From assembly GCA_009792885.1 (NCBI GenBank), contig WMCF01000018.1, positions 5,851,136 through 5,915,135 on the forward strand: a DNA stretch of 64,000 nt. The letters run 5' to 3'. Below are positions 35,601-48,160 of the stretch, in pieces. A program made the translations under genes and the position numbers. The DNA is from Eremophila alpestris peregrina (lineage: Eukaryota; Chordata; Aves; Passeriformes; Alaudidae). Position 1 is the stretch's first letter, and the number at the start of each line of letters is the position of its first letter. The notes under the pieces were generated by a model. The model made no database searches. It saw only the letters and a program-made list of their open reading frames with translations, and had not been told where the DNA came from.

Positions 35601-37599
35601 ACCTTGGTTGAGTAAAGTTCAAATATGAAAAAGCAGGAGATCTGAAAAGTTATTGATCTTGGCAATGCTTGAGCAGAACGTAATTAGTGATGTGGAAAAT
35701 CACAGGCAATTAAAAATGGTCAGAGCTCCTCAAGCAGAGGCATGAAAGTTTATATTCAGCAGTTGAGTGAAATGGGATGGGAACATGGCTTGGGTGGCTG
35801 CTCCTTTTCCTGGATAATGCCTGAAGGGAGCACAGCTTCACATACAGCTTTAGGATGGGTTTCCTTGGCTTTCCTTTCTTAGAAAGAATGTCTTAGCTAA
35901 AGGCAAGTCAGAAAATATACCCTGAGATCAGAGCTGCTTTATCCTGATAGATAATTTTAGTAGCAGGACCTAGATATGTCTTTCTCTTTTTCATGGATGT
36001 TGTAGTTGTGAGATGAAGAAACACTTAATACCATAAATAGGGATAAAAGCTCTTTACAGAATCCCCAGTATACAGTTGTATTTTATTTAAACACACCCAG
36101 GAATTGTCATTGTGTATGTTTTTATGAAAACCTATTTTAATAGGAACTGTATTTGAGAATAATAACCTCAAAATTATTAACCTCCAAATAACCTCATTGT
36201 CATGTAAGATATATGACAGTTTATGCCCTAATGTTATTTTTGCAGACCTTTCAACTGTGCAAAAAGAAGTATCTCCAAAGCCTAATATGTATAGTTGCTG
36301 ATGTGCCTGGGGGGTTGCAATGCATACTGCCTTAGTGTATTAATGCATATAGTTCAAATTCTCTTTGTTGTTAACTTGCCAAAAATTTAGCATTTCTAAA
36401 TCATTAACAATGGGACAGTCAATTTGTATATTGGCACAGGGAGATGGTCTTGGGCCAGACTGTACAGCTGAGAAGCTGGTCTGGTCTCTGTGGCATTGGT
36501 AATTGAGATGTTACAGAGTTTCACAGATAAGAGCTGTCTGGATCCACACATTGAATGAAACATCTTTTGTAAAGAGTAATTTTTACCTCTTTGATCATTG
36601 GGGCAATTAAATCCCTGATTTTACAGTTACAGATAGTTAGCTTTGCCATTTTGGACATCTGTGTTATGTCCATTGTCACAAGGGGCCCTTGTGCTTTAGC
36701 AAGCTTGTTTGACTACATCCTTGTTGTGAAATATGATGTCTTTTTTTTGTTATTTCTTGTTTAAATATAAAGGTGGCTGAGCAGCAGGCCCTGATGCAGC
36801 CTATTCTCCTTTCCCCTGGACCACCCAAAAAGCCTGCCTTGCCTTCCCACACTCCATGGCAGGAGGTTTCAGGGTTTCATAACCAGGCAGGAGAAAATGG
36901 TCTGAGTTCCTCCTCCTCCTTACATCAGGCTGAGGGCCTGCAGGAGCAGAGCAGGTTTGATTCTTCAGGTGCTGTTTGCATCCCAACCACTGCTCTTGGG
37001 AAGGTGACCTTGCACAGGGTGAGCCCTGTGCCCCAAGGTGGGCTGTGCTTCCTCAACCTGCCATTCCTCCAGGCTGATGCAGTGCTGTGTTTGTCATGGC
37101 ATTCAAATCTTGGTGTTTATAAAGGTTTACTGAACACTTGAAATTTATTTACTATGTGGTAAAACACATTTTTCTTCTTTCCTGGCTTTCACTGCATAGA
37201 TTAGTGTTTTGCCAGGGGTATTGCAACACTTCATTATTTAAGTGGAGTGTTACTTTGTAATGTATTCAAGCCAGTGCAAGACCTGTTGTTTTAATGCTAT
37301 CAAATTCTGGTGCACGGTGATGGATGCATTCCTACCCTCCTTCCCATTTCCTGAAGCTTTATGTGCAATCTGGGAATTGAAATAAAAAACAAAAAGTCTG
37401 TCCGGACCCTTGAAACAGAGTAGTATTTGTTGCCACCAGTGCCAGTGGTTTCCTTCAAGGGACTTCCAGGTTTATTGGCTGCTGCACTGTCATCTTCATT
37501 CCCTGTCCCTGGTCTTCTTAGTACACCTTTTGTGGTTTTATCTAGGCTGTTTATTAGGTAGGAGTATACTGCCATAGGTGTGTAAGAGATTTAGTCCTG
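32630..37599. other. AT-rich stretch without a recognised gene
   Basis: No repeat family recognised. The segment 36,773-37,141 is G+C-richer and open for 122 codons on the plus strand after an AAATATAAAG that could act as a weak splice acceptor. The translation is rich in Pro, Ser, Gln and Leu and shows no domain, so it is not called a gene. Imperfect AATAACCTC repeats occur three times at 36,155-36,200. Confidence 0.45.
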
Positions 37600-37990
37600 C
37601 TGAGCCACATTGGGCATCTTTCTCATCTTGAGATAATAAATAGTGCAGATCCTTTAATTACAGTAGAGTGTAGTTCAAACCACTGGTGTTGAGTGTTGTG
37701 GAAAGTAAGAGCAGGGGCAGTCGTAAGAGTTTACAGTATAAATAGACATGAGAAATGAGAGCTGGTCCATGAGATGCATCATTATCTCCCCCAGCTACAA
37801 ACAGGTTGGGTCAAAAATAAAATGATATATCTAGTGTCAGCCACCTTGGTGACATTTGAGGTGAGACAGAAGGAGCCCTGTCATTATATGAATGGTTCTA
37901 ATTTATCTCGCCTGACAGAGTAATATAGATGTGCAGTGCTGATTTTTATTTATATTTAATACAGTCGGTGTCAGGCCCAGTCACTCCACT
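37600..37990. promoter_or_regulatory. candidate conserved non-coding element
   Basis: This non-repetitive stretch contains CTTTAATTACAG, TGATATATCTAG, AATTTATCTCGCCTGACAG (a GATA-like core next to a TGACAG TALE-homeodomain core) and isolated CpGs at TCGCC, GTCGTAAG and GTCGGTG. Retained CpG in methylated avian DNA together with dense homeobox-type cores suggests constraint. Conservation itself could not be checked. Confidence 0.25.
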
Positions 37991-38758
37991 TTATTATACA
38001 AAAGTATAAAAAGAAGTTATTTTTACCCCAAAAATGTTACATTCCAGGGTCACAAAAGGTCCTGGTGAGCAGACATCATGGAAGGGGAGGCAGGGTAAGG
38101 AACGTGTGTGTACTGTAGTGTTGACAGATCTCATGGCTACACAAGAGTCACTTTCAAACCACAGGAAGCACTTGGCATCTTGCAGGATAAGGCCTCTCCA
38201 GGTTATCACTCAAATAATATCCTCCTTATTGTACTGGTGATAAATGTCTTTTGAGTGCAGAAGAAGCACTCAAGAAACATCTCCACTGCTGTTGGTAAGA
38301 AATGCAGGTGCTCTGCATCTTTGAATTATTAATTTAGAAAGAATGAAATGCAGAATGCCTGTGGTTTTTGTTGAACTGTTTAATTTATGTAACCTGTGTG
38401 CATCCTCTCACCTGTTTCTTGAAAAGACATGTAAATATGCTGTATACTGACTGTCCTATTGGCTGTTGTGACATTGCAGAAGCATAGTTGTGTAAGCTTG
38501 TGGAGGGAATATTCTTCACATAGATACACCCAGAAGCACTGCCTGTTGATAGCTAGAGCTGGAAGCTGTCTGTGTGAGAGCAAACTGGATCAAGCTTTGG
38601 AGGTTTCCTGCTTCTTGCTATAGGATCAGCCAGATCACACAGAATCAAGGGACCATGGTGTGGTTTGTCCTGAGCTGGGATTTTCATGCATTCCTACTAC
38701 TTGGACAGAAATTTTCAGTCCAGCACATTAGAGCTTTTCTTGCATGGAGAATTTAATT
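37991..38758. other. AT-rich stretch without a recognised gene
   Basis: Nothing recognisable beyond short chance frames on both strands. Confidence 0.45.
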
Positions 38759-38773
38759 AAAAAAAAAAAAAAA
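38759..38773. repeat. A15 tract
   Basis: Fifteen consecutive A residues after ATTTAATT. No retrogene body precedes it and no target duplication was seen, so it is recorded as a simple repeat. Confidence 0.85.
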
Positions 38774-39133
38774 GTGGTATTGAAACAAAATGTTTCTGCT
38801 TTGGCATCTCTCTTCTGTATATTTTCTGAAAATTGAATATAGAACCCAGAAGATATTTCCCCTAGAACTGGTTGTGATTACTCAGCCCTGTGTAGCAGTA
38901 GAGCTGAGGGGGCACATTCAGTTCTTACACTGACCCTGATGGGTCCTGGCAACTAATTGCAGAATATTGGTTTATTTTGGCTGATGGCTGCACAGAGGTC
39001 TTGGGTGGACTCTGTCAGAGCTGCTGAAGCTGTGAATCATTTTGTGTAAGGTCAGACAGCAGTTTGGGTATCTGCCTCTGATCAAATCATACTAGGATCC
39101 CTATGTAACAAAGGAACAGGTTTTTTTTTGGAC

Positions 39134-39182
39134 ACAATTCACCTGATCCTTTTTTTAGACATCTGAGGGTCACGTGAATTGT
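39134..39182. repeat. inverted repeat, 16-bp arms, 17-nt loop
   Basis: Left arm 39,134-39,149 and right arm 39,167-39,182 pair over 16 positions with one C/C mismatch and one G-T wobble. The first nine pairs (ACAATTCAC with GTGAATTGT) are perfect. The loop begins with a T-run. It could be the remnant of a short terminal-inverted-repeat element or a transcribed stem-loop. Confidence 0.8.
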
Positions 39183-42100
39183 AGCCCAGGAGTGTCTGTC
39201 TCTATCCATTGTCTAGGAGTGGAAACCAGATTAATGAGATGGATTCATTGGACAAAACTGAGACATCCTAGCCAGACAATCTCACTATTGGTATTTGCAA
39301 GGCTTCTGATCAGGCCCCAGACGGATTGATTCAGTGACTCTTTCTACTGCCAAACAATGGAAAAATGGGACAGGAATTCTGACTCGAACTTCTGTGTATT
39401 CTAGAAATCCAAATAACCTGATAAGTGGATTTTAGTTATTTTAAGTACTGTATATATAACCAGCAAGGTAGAAAAGAAGGAATTATTTTTAAAAATACAT
39501 GGCTTTTCATGCAAGAAAGAACGGGTTCCTTTGTTACAGCTGGAATAGGATTTGTTTGTTATGATCAGAGTAAGTCCTTTTACTTCAGACTTCAGGGGCC
39601 TTTTAGTCCCAAAAACTGCTTTACAGATTTTACAGCTATCCAGCTCCAGACTGATGGTCTGTGGATAGGTGCATCACAGACACCAGACACCACTCTGGTG
39701 CAGGGAGGTACCATAGCTGATTCTCTTGCAAGACCTGCCAGAGCCTTTTTTCATGGCTGGACTGCATTTCAGATCATTTCCAGGGATGTTCTTCTATTCC
39801 TGGGTTCCTGACGTGTAGAAAAGAAATGGAATGAACCAACACAGTCCCTGGTCCAAATGTGCTGGGAGCTGTTTTGGTCAACATACCCATCCCTTTGGGA
39901 TGCCTCTCTGGGTGGGCCATGCTGGATCCTCCCTGCAGGGGGTGACAGCATCAGTGCCATGGACAGGGACAGCAGCAGGGACATCTGGGGAACCTTTCCT
40001 CTCTTCTCCACTTTAGTCTGCACCCAAAGGTCTGTGACCTGTTACTGATGTCGAGGGCAGTGTTGGCTTCAGTGCAATTAAATTAATTCCACAGCCCTTT
40101 CAGTTTGTGGGGTTGGATTTTCTTCTGTAGGAACACAAGTCTCTTACAAGGTATTTCCATGCTTATATGGTGGAAATGTTTTGCATATTGCCCAGAAATA
40201 CATGAAACTTTAGGCACTGAGTTAAGCATCCCTATAGGTGCTTGTAAGGATGTTCCTGAACACTGCAGAAGTATCTTGAAGTACCAGTTGCTCTCTAGAT
40301 ATGTCATACTGGTACTTTGGTATCTCAAATCTGCAGAAGACATCCTAGTTTTCTGGCATTCAAAATTAAATCTGCCTTGGTTTTCTTCATTTAAACTGCA
40401 TGGCAGGCACCAGCCCACTGCTTAATTTACATTTTCATGTGATATTTAAAGAAGAAACATTTTTTCCCTGGATGAAGTTTTCTGTTAGCATAGAACTGAA
40501 TTATTTTTATTTCATTACAGAAATATATTTATTGACTTCACTGGGACAATTTAGTATCAGTGAAGCACACAGCATTTGGCTTGTAAGCAGCAGAACTAAA
40601 CATGCAATGTAACTTAAACAAAAATGCAGATTTGTAAATCTTTTTTTGTCCTTTTGAGCTCTAGACTATGCTGATTTGCATCTTGTATTGATTATAGTGC
40701 CTTCAGATTTTAATGAACATTTGCATCCTTGGCATTTCAGCTTTGGGAAGCTAAATGCATTTAATTATTGGCTAACAAATTCATTTAAGGGTTATTGGTG
40801 TATTTGTTTATCAAGATGTTTTAAAGTCAGTCTTTCAAGCATTCACAATTGTTCTCTGAACACAAGAAATCACTGAAGGCCATCTGTAGCTCCTCCTGTC
40901 TTGAACAGGAATGTTGTATAGTAACTAGATCCTTTTGAAGATCTTTCTGGCCCATCTCCTAAAAAAATGGCAAGGACTGGAACAGGGGAAATCAGAAAGA
41001 ATGAGATTATAATTGGCACTTTATGAGCACTTGTGAGGTTTGTGTAAACCCTGTAGCTGCAGCAGGCTGGGCATGGTCAGGTGGGAAAGGAGTAGAATAA
41101 TATGTTTTGGATGAAGAGATGTTACATAATTCCCTGCAAAAAAAGGGTTGGAATCAGAGATGCTGCAGCAGAGTGAATTGTTTATGCCTGAGTTGTAGCG
41201 ATTGTACACAGTGAAGATCTTTTTGAACTCGAGCATGTATTTGTCTTGTATGTTTGAACTTCCCAACCATGATGTTGAAATGCCTTTTAAGTTCCAAATA
41301 ACACTAAATTTGCTCTAGATTTGTCCTAGATAAGTCAAATTAAACTATTGAAACCAGAGAAGCTTAGGGGGTTGCCTTCAGAAATGAAATCATTGTGACA
41401 GCAGACTTTTTCAAGTTGATACTAATTCTGACCAGTTGGAAAAAACCTGTATTGAATGGAACTTAATGATGCAAATTATTCACATAATTGAAAAAATATT
41501 AAGGACCTGGGTGAGGAAAGGTGTATGGGAAGTTATAATATGCCAGTCTGTAGCTTTTAGTAGTTGAAATAATTCATTTTAGGGTTTGTGCTGGTCCTGT
41601 TTTGTTTTGAAGGTACTTCCATGGTCTGGGCTGCTGATTAAGAGGAAGAGAAAAGGGATTCAGTGATTGTGAAATCTGTTCTCCTACTGGTACCTGATTT
41701 TTGTCCCTTTGAATATTTGTGGGAATTCACTGTTGTCCTCCCTCTTGGATTTGTGTCAGCTGCAGGAATGGGTGAGATGAGTGTGTGGGACCTTCATTCA
41801 AATCTGTCTTCAGAAAAGAGGCTGTTGTGCATCTGCCTTGGAAGTCAGCTGGAGACCAGAAACTGGTGGTATTTTTTTCAGCTGGCAAAGGCTGGGAACA
41901 TGGCATGGAGCTCAGCTGCTGGAGGAGAGAAACACCTTCAGTAGCAATGCCTCTGCCTAATGACCCCAAATTAGGGTTTTTTGGCCTAAGAGGGAGTGGT
42001 GTTTAATCAGCCAGAACAGGGGCCATACAACTGGGTCTTGGTCTCAGTCAAAGCAGGAAAGCTGTCCCTTCTCAGTCCCTGGTCCCACCAGTGTAGGTGT

Positions 42101-44819
42101 AGCTGCAGGTGATGGGAATGGAGAACACAGTAACCTCTTCAGACAAGTTCCCCAAGCTTTATCTGGTAGAGTGTAAAGGTCAGCAGCCTCTTATGAAGAA
42201 CATTTTTGTTGGTGGTGTTCAAAGGCTCTTTTCTTGCAGCCCACCAATGTGACTCATTAGTAGGAATGATGTTTTAGCCTGTTCTGACTCTTTAAAAGGA
42301 GCTAATAAAAACTTCTCTTAAAGCCCTTGTGTGTTTAGATTGGTCATTTTAACAGTAGAACTCTTATTTATTTGATAGAATGAATATATAAGTAAATGCA
42401 AAGATTGAAGAAGGCCAGGAGAGGGGTTTTTTTGGTAACAGAGCCAGCAGAGTTTCCCTCAGAGTAAAGTTGCGAGCAGAACTCACATGTTATTTTGTTT
42501 GTTATTTTGTGCTTAGACACAGAAGGTCTTGTATCCTGGGATGGGACACACACTGATTCTGGCTTGCCATAGCAAAACTCTTGAAGCAGCAGTAAACTTG
42601 TGGTTTCTGCACCTGTCTTCATGGATGAGTGCCCAGAACCTGTAATTAATGTGAGTCCTTGTGTGTCTAATTTGCCTTGAAAAATTAGACTTTCACCCCA
42701 GAATGCACTTGGTGCAACATCCAAAACAGCCCCTGCAGGCTGTGGCACTTGATGGGGTGGGATCCATGCTCAGGCTGAGCTGGTGGCACTGACCCCACAC
42801 CCTCATGGAGGAACAGCTCCCTGGCTGGCTTCTTGGCCTGCTTTTGCCTGTGTGTCCTGCACTGGTTGCATGTGCATTAGGAAATCCCAGTACTTGTATT
42901 TGCTCTGTGGTAGGTCCCCATCTCCAGCCATCCCATGTGGCCTTGTGGTGACAGCACGAGGCAGAAACAATGCAAGGAGTGTGTTTTGGCAGTTCTCCTA
43001 AAATCCTTCCTAGAAAGAATGTGAAATTGCTTGTCAAGGAGACAGATGGGATTTGCAGGCTGCTGGGCACAGGAAGGGCCTGGGCTCTCCCCAGTGCCTG
43101 GGGCAGCTCCCAGAAGCTGGCACTCACTGGGTATCATCCATGTGCTGTTTCCTGGGAGGTGGGTGTCTTTTAAACTGGTCCTAAAAGGCTTCTGAAAAGC
43201 ACATGCACAGCAGTGTCACTCTGAATTGCAGTAACCAGCCTTGTCAGCCTCTTCTTGCAGGTGGCTTTGGTTCACGTGCCAGGTGATGAATGTGGGTGTG
43301 GACAAGGAAGGGTTAAGGGATATGGAAGATGTTGAGGAGTTAGAGCCTGACTTCCCAGTGGGTTGTTGTCATTGATTACACTGTATAATTGGTATGAATT
43401 TATGAATACTGTGAACTTGCTTGCCAAATTAAGAAATGATAGGAAGTATGATGCACACAAACCAGAACAAGTTGTCAGGAGAGATGATTGAAAAATACCA
43501 TGATAGAAAATACCAAGTTTCAATCTTGTACGCTAGTTTTAAGCATGAGAATTTTTTTTAAGAGCTGAGCAGCAATAGCTATGGAATATTTGACCAGCAG
43601 CTTTGTCTCTGTGTAGCTGACACTAAATGCCAGCTGAGCTCTGTTGATTGTGATTTTATGCTTTCTGGGAAGAGTTGAATTGGGAGCCTGCCAGCCCCTG
43701 AAGACAGAGATGGCAGGATTTGTTTTGCAGAACCAATTTCTGGAAATATTGGTCAAGAAAAAATGTGGCAAGTTGTATGTACTCACCATAATGTTGTAAT
43801 AAGGGGTCTCTGATTTAACAGGATTTTTGCAGTCTTTAGGAGAGTTAAAGGTCACTGTGGCTTTAAGGTAATGAGGTTTTGCTCTTGGTTTCTTTTCAGC
43901 TGGGATTTCACCATGTGAGTTAATTGTCGTATTTGGTGAGGATGAAATGGTGCACACAAGTACCAACTACCTTGAACTTATTACAGTCATGTTTTATTTT
44001 AACCAGGGATCATTTCAATGCTTGGGTAATTCCAATTGCCAAACCCATTAAGTCCTTGCCCAAAGTGGATCATGAGACTATGTTTATGAAATTACTGAAG
44101 TGGAACTACTTCAAAATAGTATACCAGGTTATTTTCCCAATTTTTCCCAACATTTTTTTTTTTTGTGCTCTAATGTAGACTACAAAAGTGATATGAATGA
44201 GGGTTTTTCTTGTATCACCTGGAGCTGCAAAGTAGAGCTTATGTAACAGAGAGGCAGAATAATTGAAGGAGCAGTACAACTGCTGAGATACACAGTGCTT
44301 GATGTAATTTGTGATGAATGTAGCTAATTATTTTGCTTTTAGTGGTGAAATTAATATAATCTGTCTGCAGTGTTGATCTAGACAAATGCAGTTATAATGT
44401 TTTGTCCAACTCAAACCTTACCATTAGCAGATTTCTTTTGCATATTGCTGAGGAGGAAAACCAGGTTCCCTGGTCTGAGAGGTAATGGATTCATATTGCA
44501 AGTCTGGATTGGTCACAGATGCTGCTTAAGCAGGAGGTAGACATTTGGGCATCTAAAGAACCTTTTAATTTTCCCAAACTATTCAGACAAATAATATATT
44601 AAATTGCAGAGATGGTATTGTCACTGTTGAAGCTAAAAGGGTGGCTGAGAGTTAGGGTTGTTGGCATGCACCTAATGCCATTCTCATTTAAATTTTCTAA
44701 TCCAGGGTGATGCACACGTGTCCAGGCCCCATAGCAGTGACAGAAATGTTCTCCTGTGGGTTGGCAGATCCCTCTTTGGGGGAGGGCTCTGGCAGAGCCT
44801 GGCAGCAGGATGGGTGTTG
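39183..44819. other. AT-rich stretch without a recognised gene
   Basis: The longest plus-strand frame is at 39,425-39,811 (128 codons). Minus-strand frames of 126-148 codons lie at 42,368-42,748, 42,693-43,127 and 43,520-43,966. None carries a recognisable domain, and they overlap frames on the other strand of similar quality. A G+C-richer part spans 42,720-43,140. Confidence 0.45.
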
Positions 44820-44850
44820 TGCTCTCCTCCGCGGCTCCCGCGTTGTCATG
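44820..44850. other. dense CpG knot
   Basis: Four CpGs occur within 13 bases (44,830-44,842) in DNA where CpG is otherwise nearly absent. They are followed by GTTGTCATGGGGAT, which partly resembles an RFX X-box half-site pair. No exon is evident. Confidence 0.4.
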
Positions 44851-46063
44851 GGGATGTGTTTTCAGCTGCTGAGCTGAAGCAGAAGGGAGTTGCACTTCAA
44901 CCAGTGAATCAGATCTTATAAATGCTGCAACAATCTCACATAAAGGTTTGGAAGCTTTGTAATTTTAGGCAGCTCTTAAGAATAATTTTTTCTATCAGTC
45001 ATGTTGTCTTAATAAGAGACCTCAGGATCACATTTTCCTTCTGGAGGAGGTTGATTACTTGGAAGAATATTGCCTCCTCTAGCTCACATATTTCCAGTTT
45101 TGCAGTGCTGATCAATCTTAATCAAACATGCTTTTGTTTTCATGATCAAGATGCAAGGTCTTCTGCCTTTCCCTGCTGCTTGTTCCAGCTCAGGAGCTGA
45201 AGCTAATCAACAATGTAGGGACAAAAGAAGACTTAACTCTAAATGGGTTCAAAGTGTATCAGCATCAATCCATCAGAAAGGAAATCTCAAATCGATAAAA
45301 CCACTGCAGAAGCTGGCCCCCAGCTCTGGGCTAATTTCCTTTCTTCAGTCCCACTGAAATAATTTCTTCAGTGTTACCTGAATATTCAAACTGAAAATAA
45401 ATCCCAGTTTTATTGAAACAGAAATCTTGCTTTCATTTTTTCCTGTTAGAAAGAGAAACAGGTTTCAAATTTTCCAAAAATAAGGCCAGAAGACTTTTTC
45501 TTCCATGTTATATGTATATCATAATATCCACTTTATTTACAAATTAAATTGAGAAAAAAAGTATTTAAAAATGAAACAGTATAATTTTTATTTTCAATAA
45601 CTTAAGCCTTTTTGATGCCTTTGGAAAGCATCAGCAAATCCATTTGCAAAATAACTCTTGATTACTGTCTGTCAAGTCATCTTTTCCTTTCAGAGAAACA
45701 ATCTTAACTTGATTTCACTTTTGTTCTTGTGACCACTAAGCTGATTTCATCTTGCTAACAATATGCCATGTTATTACAGTACCATAAACTAAATTCCTTA
45801 AGTCTTGCTATAGTAATGATATTCACTTTCCCAGGATTGTCAGAATTCATTTTTTTATTTTGGAGATAGATATTTGGTAATACAACAAGGTCATTGTTGA
45901 AACCATCTAAGAGCTACTCCTGAAAAATGCAGCCAGTTAATTTAGCTCTCCATGCCAAGGAAATGTTAGAACAACACCACACATAAATAATTGCTGTAAC
46001 CTAATCTCTTACTAATCTCTGTACCAATCCCTTGAAAACTGTATAAAGAATTTTAGGAAAATA

Positions 46064-46098
46064 TCAATAGCTTGAACTCAATAGCTTGAAATCAATAG
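46064..46098. repeat. 14-bp tandem repeat, 2.5 copies
   Basis: The unit TCAATAGCTTGAAM is present twice with one mismatch, followed by half a unit (TCAATAG). It is a short minisatellite-like duplication. Confidence 0.85.
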
Positions 46099-47022
46099 AT
46101 TTAACTAAACCATCAACATTTGGATTAAAAGGCTGTCTATTACATCTCAGCTTTGTAGCTGCATTTCAGATCCCTCCAGGCAGATGAGGAGTGAGGGCTG
46201 TTGAGAATGCTGTGGAGATTCACAGTTTGCCCCAACTCCATGAGAGGTGAGGAGCAGAACCCTGGAGTTGCCTGTGCTAGACCTTCCCCATCTTTCTGGT
46301 TCTGAGGCCACGATTAAGTTTTATTTTAAAACAAGTTTCTTTTCAAAACAAACACAGCTGGAATGGTTCTTTATGACCCTTTTCTGTGTTTGTAAAATTT
46401 GTATTTCTGGCTGTTCAAATGTTATAGGAAAACAGCCAAAATTCCTTTAACTTGTTTTCTGGCAGTATCTTTGTGCTGCTTACGAACTCTTGTGTTTCCT
46501 TGTCACTGCAGAAACCATTAAATACTGGGTTTGGAGTAATTCAGTTTACCATCCTTCTGAAGTAGATACAGGTTTCATGGAGTGGGATAGGGAATCTGAA
46601 GAGTAGATGTAATAACTGAAGGTCATATTTGATCTGTCCCTTTTTTCTGGAAACAGATCTGTTCTGGCCCAAACCATCCGAATGCATGGGTGCACTGATT
46701 GCTCTTGGTGCTTTCTTTTGTGCAGGTTTTTATTTCCTCCACAAAGTCAATTTTGCTTGTGTAATACATGTAGACAACTCTGGGACTCTGAGGTGAACTG
46801 ATTAGGGATACATGTTGGAAGTGTAGTAGTTTTATGGATTATGAGGAGAAGATGAAGTCACTACTGTATCAACTAAAGGGCCAGAATGCAGGAGGTAACT
46901 TTGACTGTGGAGTAGGGGAACCATCATTAATTGACAAATTTGCTGGACTGTTGACCAGAGTCTTGAATGCTGGTGACAGTGTCATCATCTGAGATGGAGC
47001 ACACAATGAAAGTAGCTTGGAG

Positions 47023-47039
47023 AAATGCAAATTGCATTT
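47023..47039. promoter_or_regulatory. octamer-containing palindrome
   Basis: AAATGCAA and TTGCATTT are perfect inverted copies around a single A. The forward strand contains the canonical octamer ATGCAAAT. This is a plausible paired POU-factor site; usage is inference. Confidence 0.25.
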
Positions 47040-47974
47040 TCTTCCTATTCCACAATAATAATAATTTCATTGATTTCCATAAGTGTAACTTTGCATAAAG
47101 CTGAAGGGAAATCATGATTTTCTCTTTTGCTTGCGATAATTGCTCATGTTTAACCAAAACTTGGATATTTGCAAAATGGTGATTCAATGCAGGGAGGAAG
47201 TGCAGTAGAGATAGTGCTGATATTTGTAGAAAACTGCTTTGAAATCTGCTTTTTCTATGTTGATGGAAAGATACTTTTTTACCCCTTTCTTGGTGAACTA
47301 AGCGGTGATTGGAAGGAAGTGGGAGAACTGTTCTTTACTACAAATTTTCCCCCTGTTCTCTCTTGTCTTGTTTTCTGGCCAATTGAAGCAAGGTTTTATC
47401 AGTGCATGGTACCAATTGGAAACTTCTGAAGCTTTTTATGTCTTGCAAATGTCCTCCCACATCTCTTTCTTCCCCCGCAAGCACAGAGGAGAATGAGAAA
47501 AGAAGTGAGCAACACATTTAGGTAGAGGATGGTTTAACAACCTTTTTTCTGAATAAAAGCAACATTTCTTTCACAGCAAATGGCTTTAGTATCATTTTTT
47601 GGTAATATTATTAAAACTATAAAATAATGTGCTCCTCATTTAAGCTAGAAGAACCCCACCAGCAGACTGGTTAACAGATCAAGGCAGTCAGCTGATGAGC
47701 CACATATGGCAGAAACTGCTGCATATGAATTGTTAATGATCTTCACTGAGGAAAATAACCTTCTTCCTGTTGGTGTGGAGCCCAACTGGAGTGTGGAAAA
47801 ATCCATTAAATGTATGAAGATTACAGTGAGTCAGACTTCATATCCTCTCTCAATAGGCTGCTGTGTGAAAGAGGGATTTAGAAATATTTTCTGCTTTCCA
47901 TAATATTCCTTGGTATCACTGGATCCTGATACACCTCTAGTTGAAACACCAAAGGCTGGGTCCTCATCTGTGTG

Positions 47975-48160
47975 AGGCAGAACCCAAAACCTGGGTTGTC
48001 TCCAGAAAGGTCTTTGCATGGCAGCATTTCACTTGCTGTTGCCAGTGCTGAGCAAAGGGGACTTTATCTCTCTTGGCCAGACACTGTTCCACCTGCTGGC
48101 ATGACACAGAAGGGTTTGGGCATCCATGCCACCACTTAGGGTAGGTCCCAGAGAGCAGCA
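47975..48160 (-). mobile_element. old CR1 fragment
   Basis: Read on the plus strand it follows the antisense of avian CR1: AACCCAAAACCTGG, then GCCAGTGCTGAGCAAAGGGGA followed by TCTCTCTTGGCC, then CACTGTTCC and GGCATCCATGCCACC. The corresponding CR1 region has the same order of words, with many substitutions. The element is heavily diverged and carries no intact frame. Confidence 0.4.

Larger units (their letters stand above)
44851..47974. other. AT-rich stretch without a recognised gene
   Basis: The part 45,480-45,610 is extremely AT-rich. A short 14-bp tandem repeat lies at 46,064-46,098 and an octamer palindrome at 47,023-47,039. No exon recognised. Confidence 0.45.

Noticed and set aside
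36773..37141. 122-codon frame after a possible acceptor (AAATATAAAG)
   Set aside because: The acceptor lacks a good pyrimidine tract and the translation is simple Pro/Ser/Leu/Gln-rich sequence without a motif, consistent with a G+C-richer patch.
38759..38773. A15 tract as the poly(A) tail of a processed pseudogene
   Set aside because: The upstream sequence shows no recognisable transcript and no flanking duplication.
43520..43966. 148-codon minus-strand open frame
   Set aside because: No recognisable similarity or splice context. Frames this long are expected a few times in AT-rich sequence of this size.
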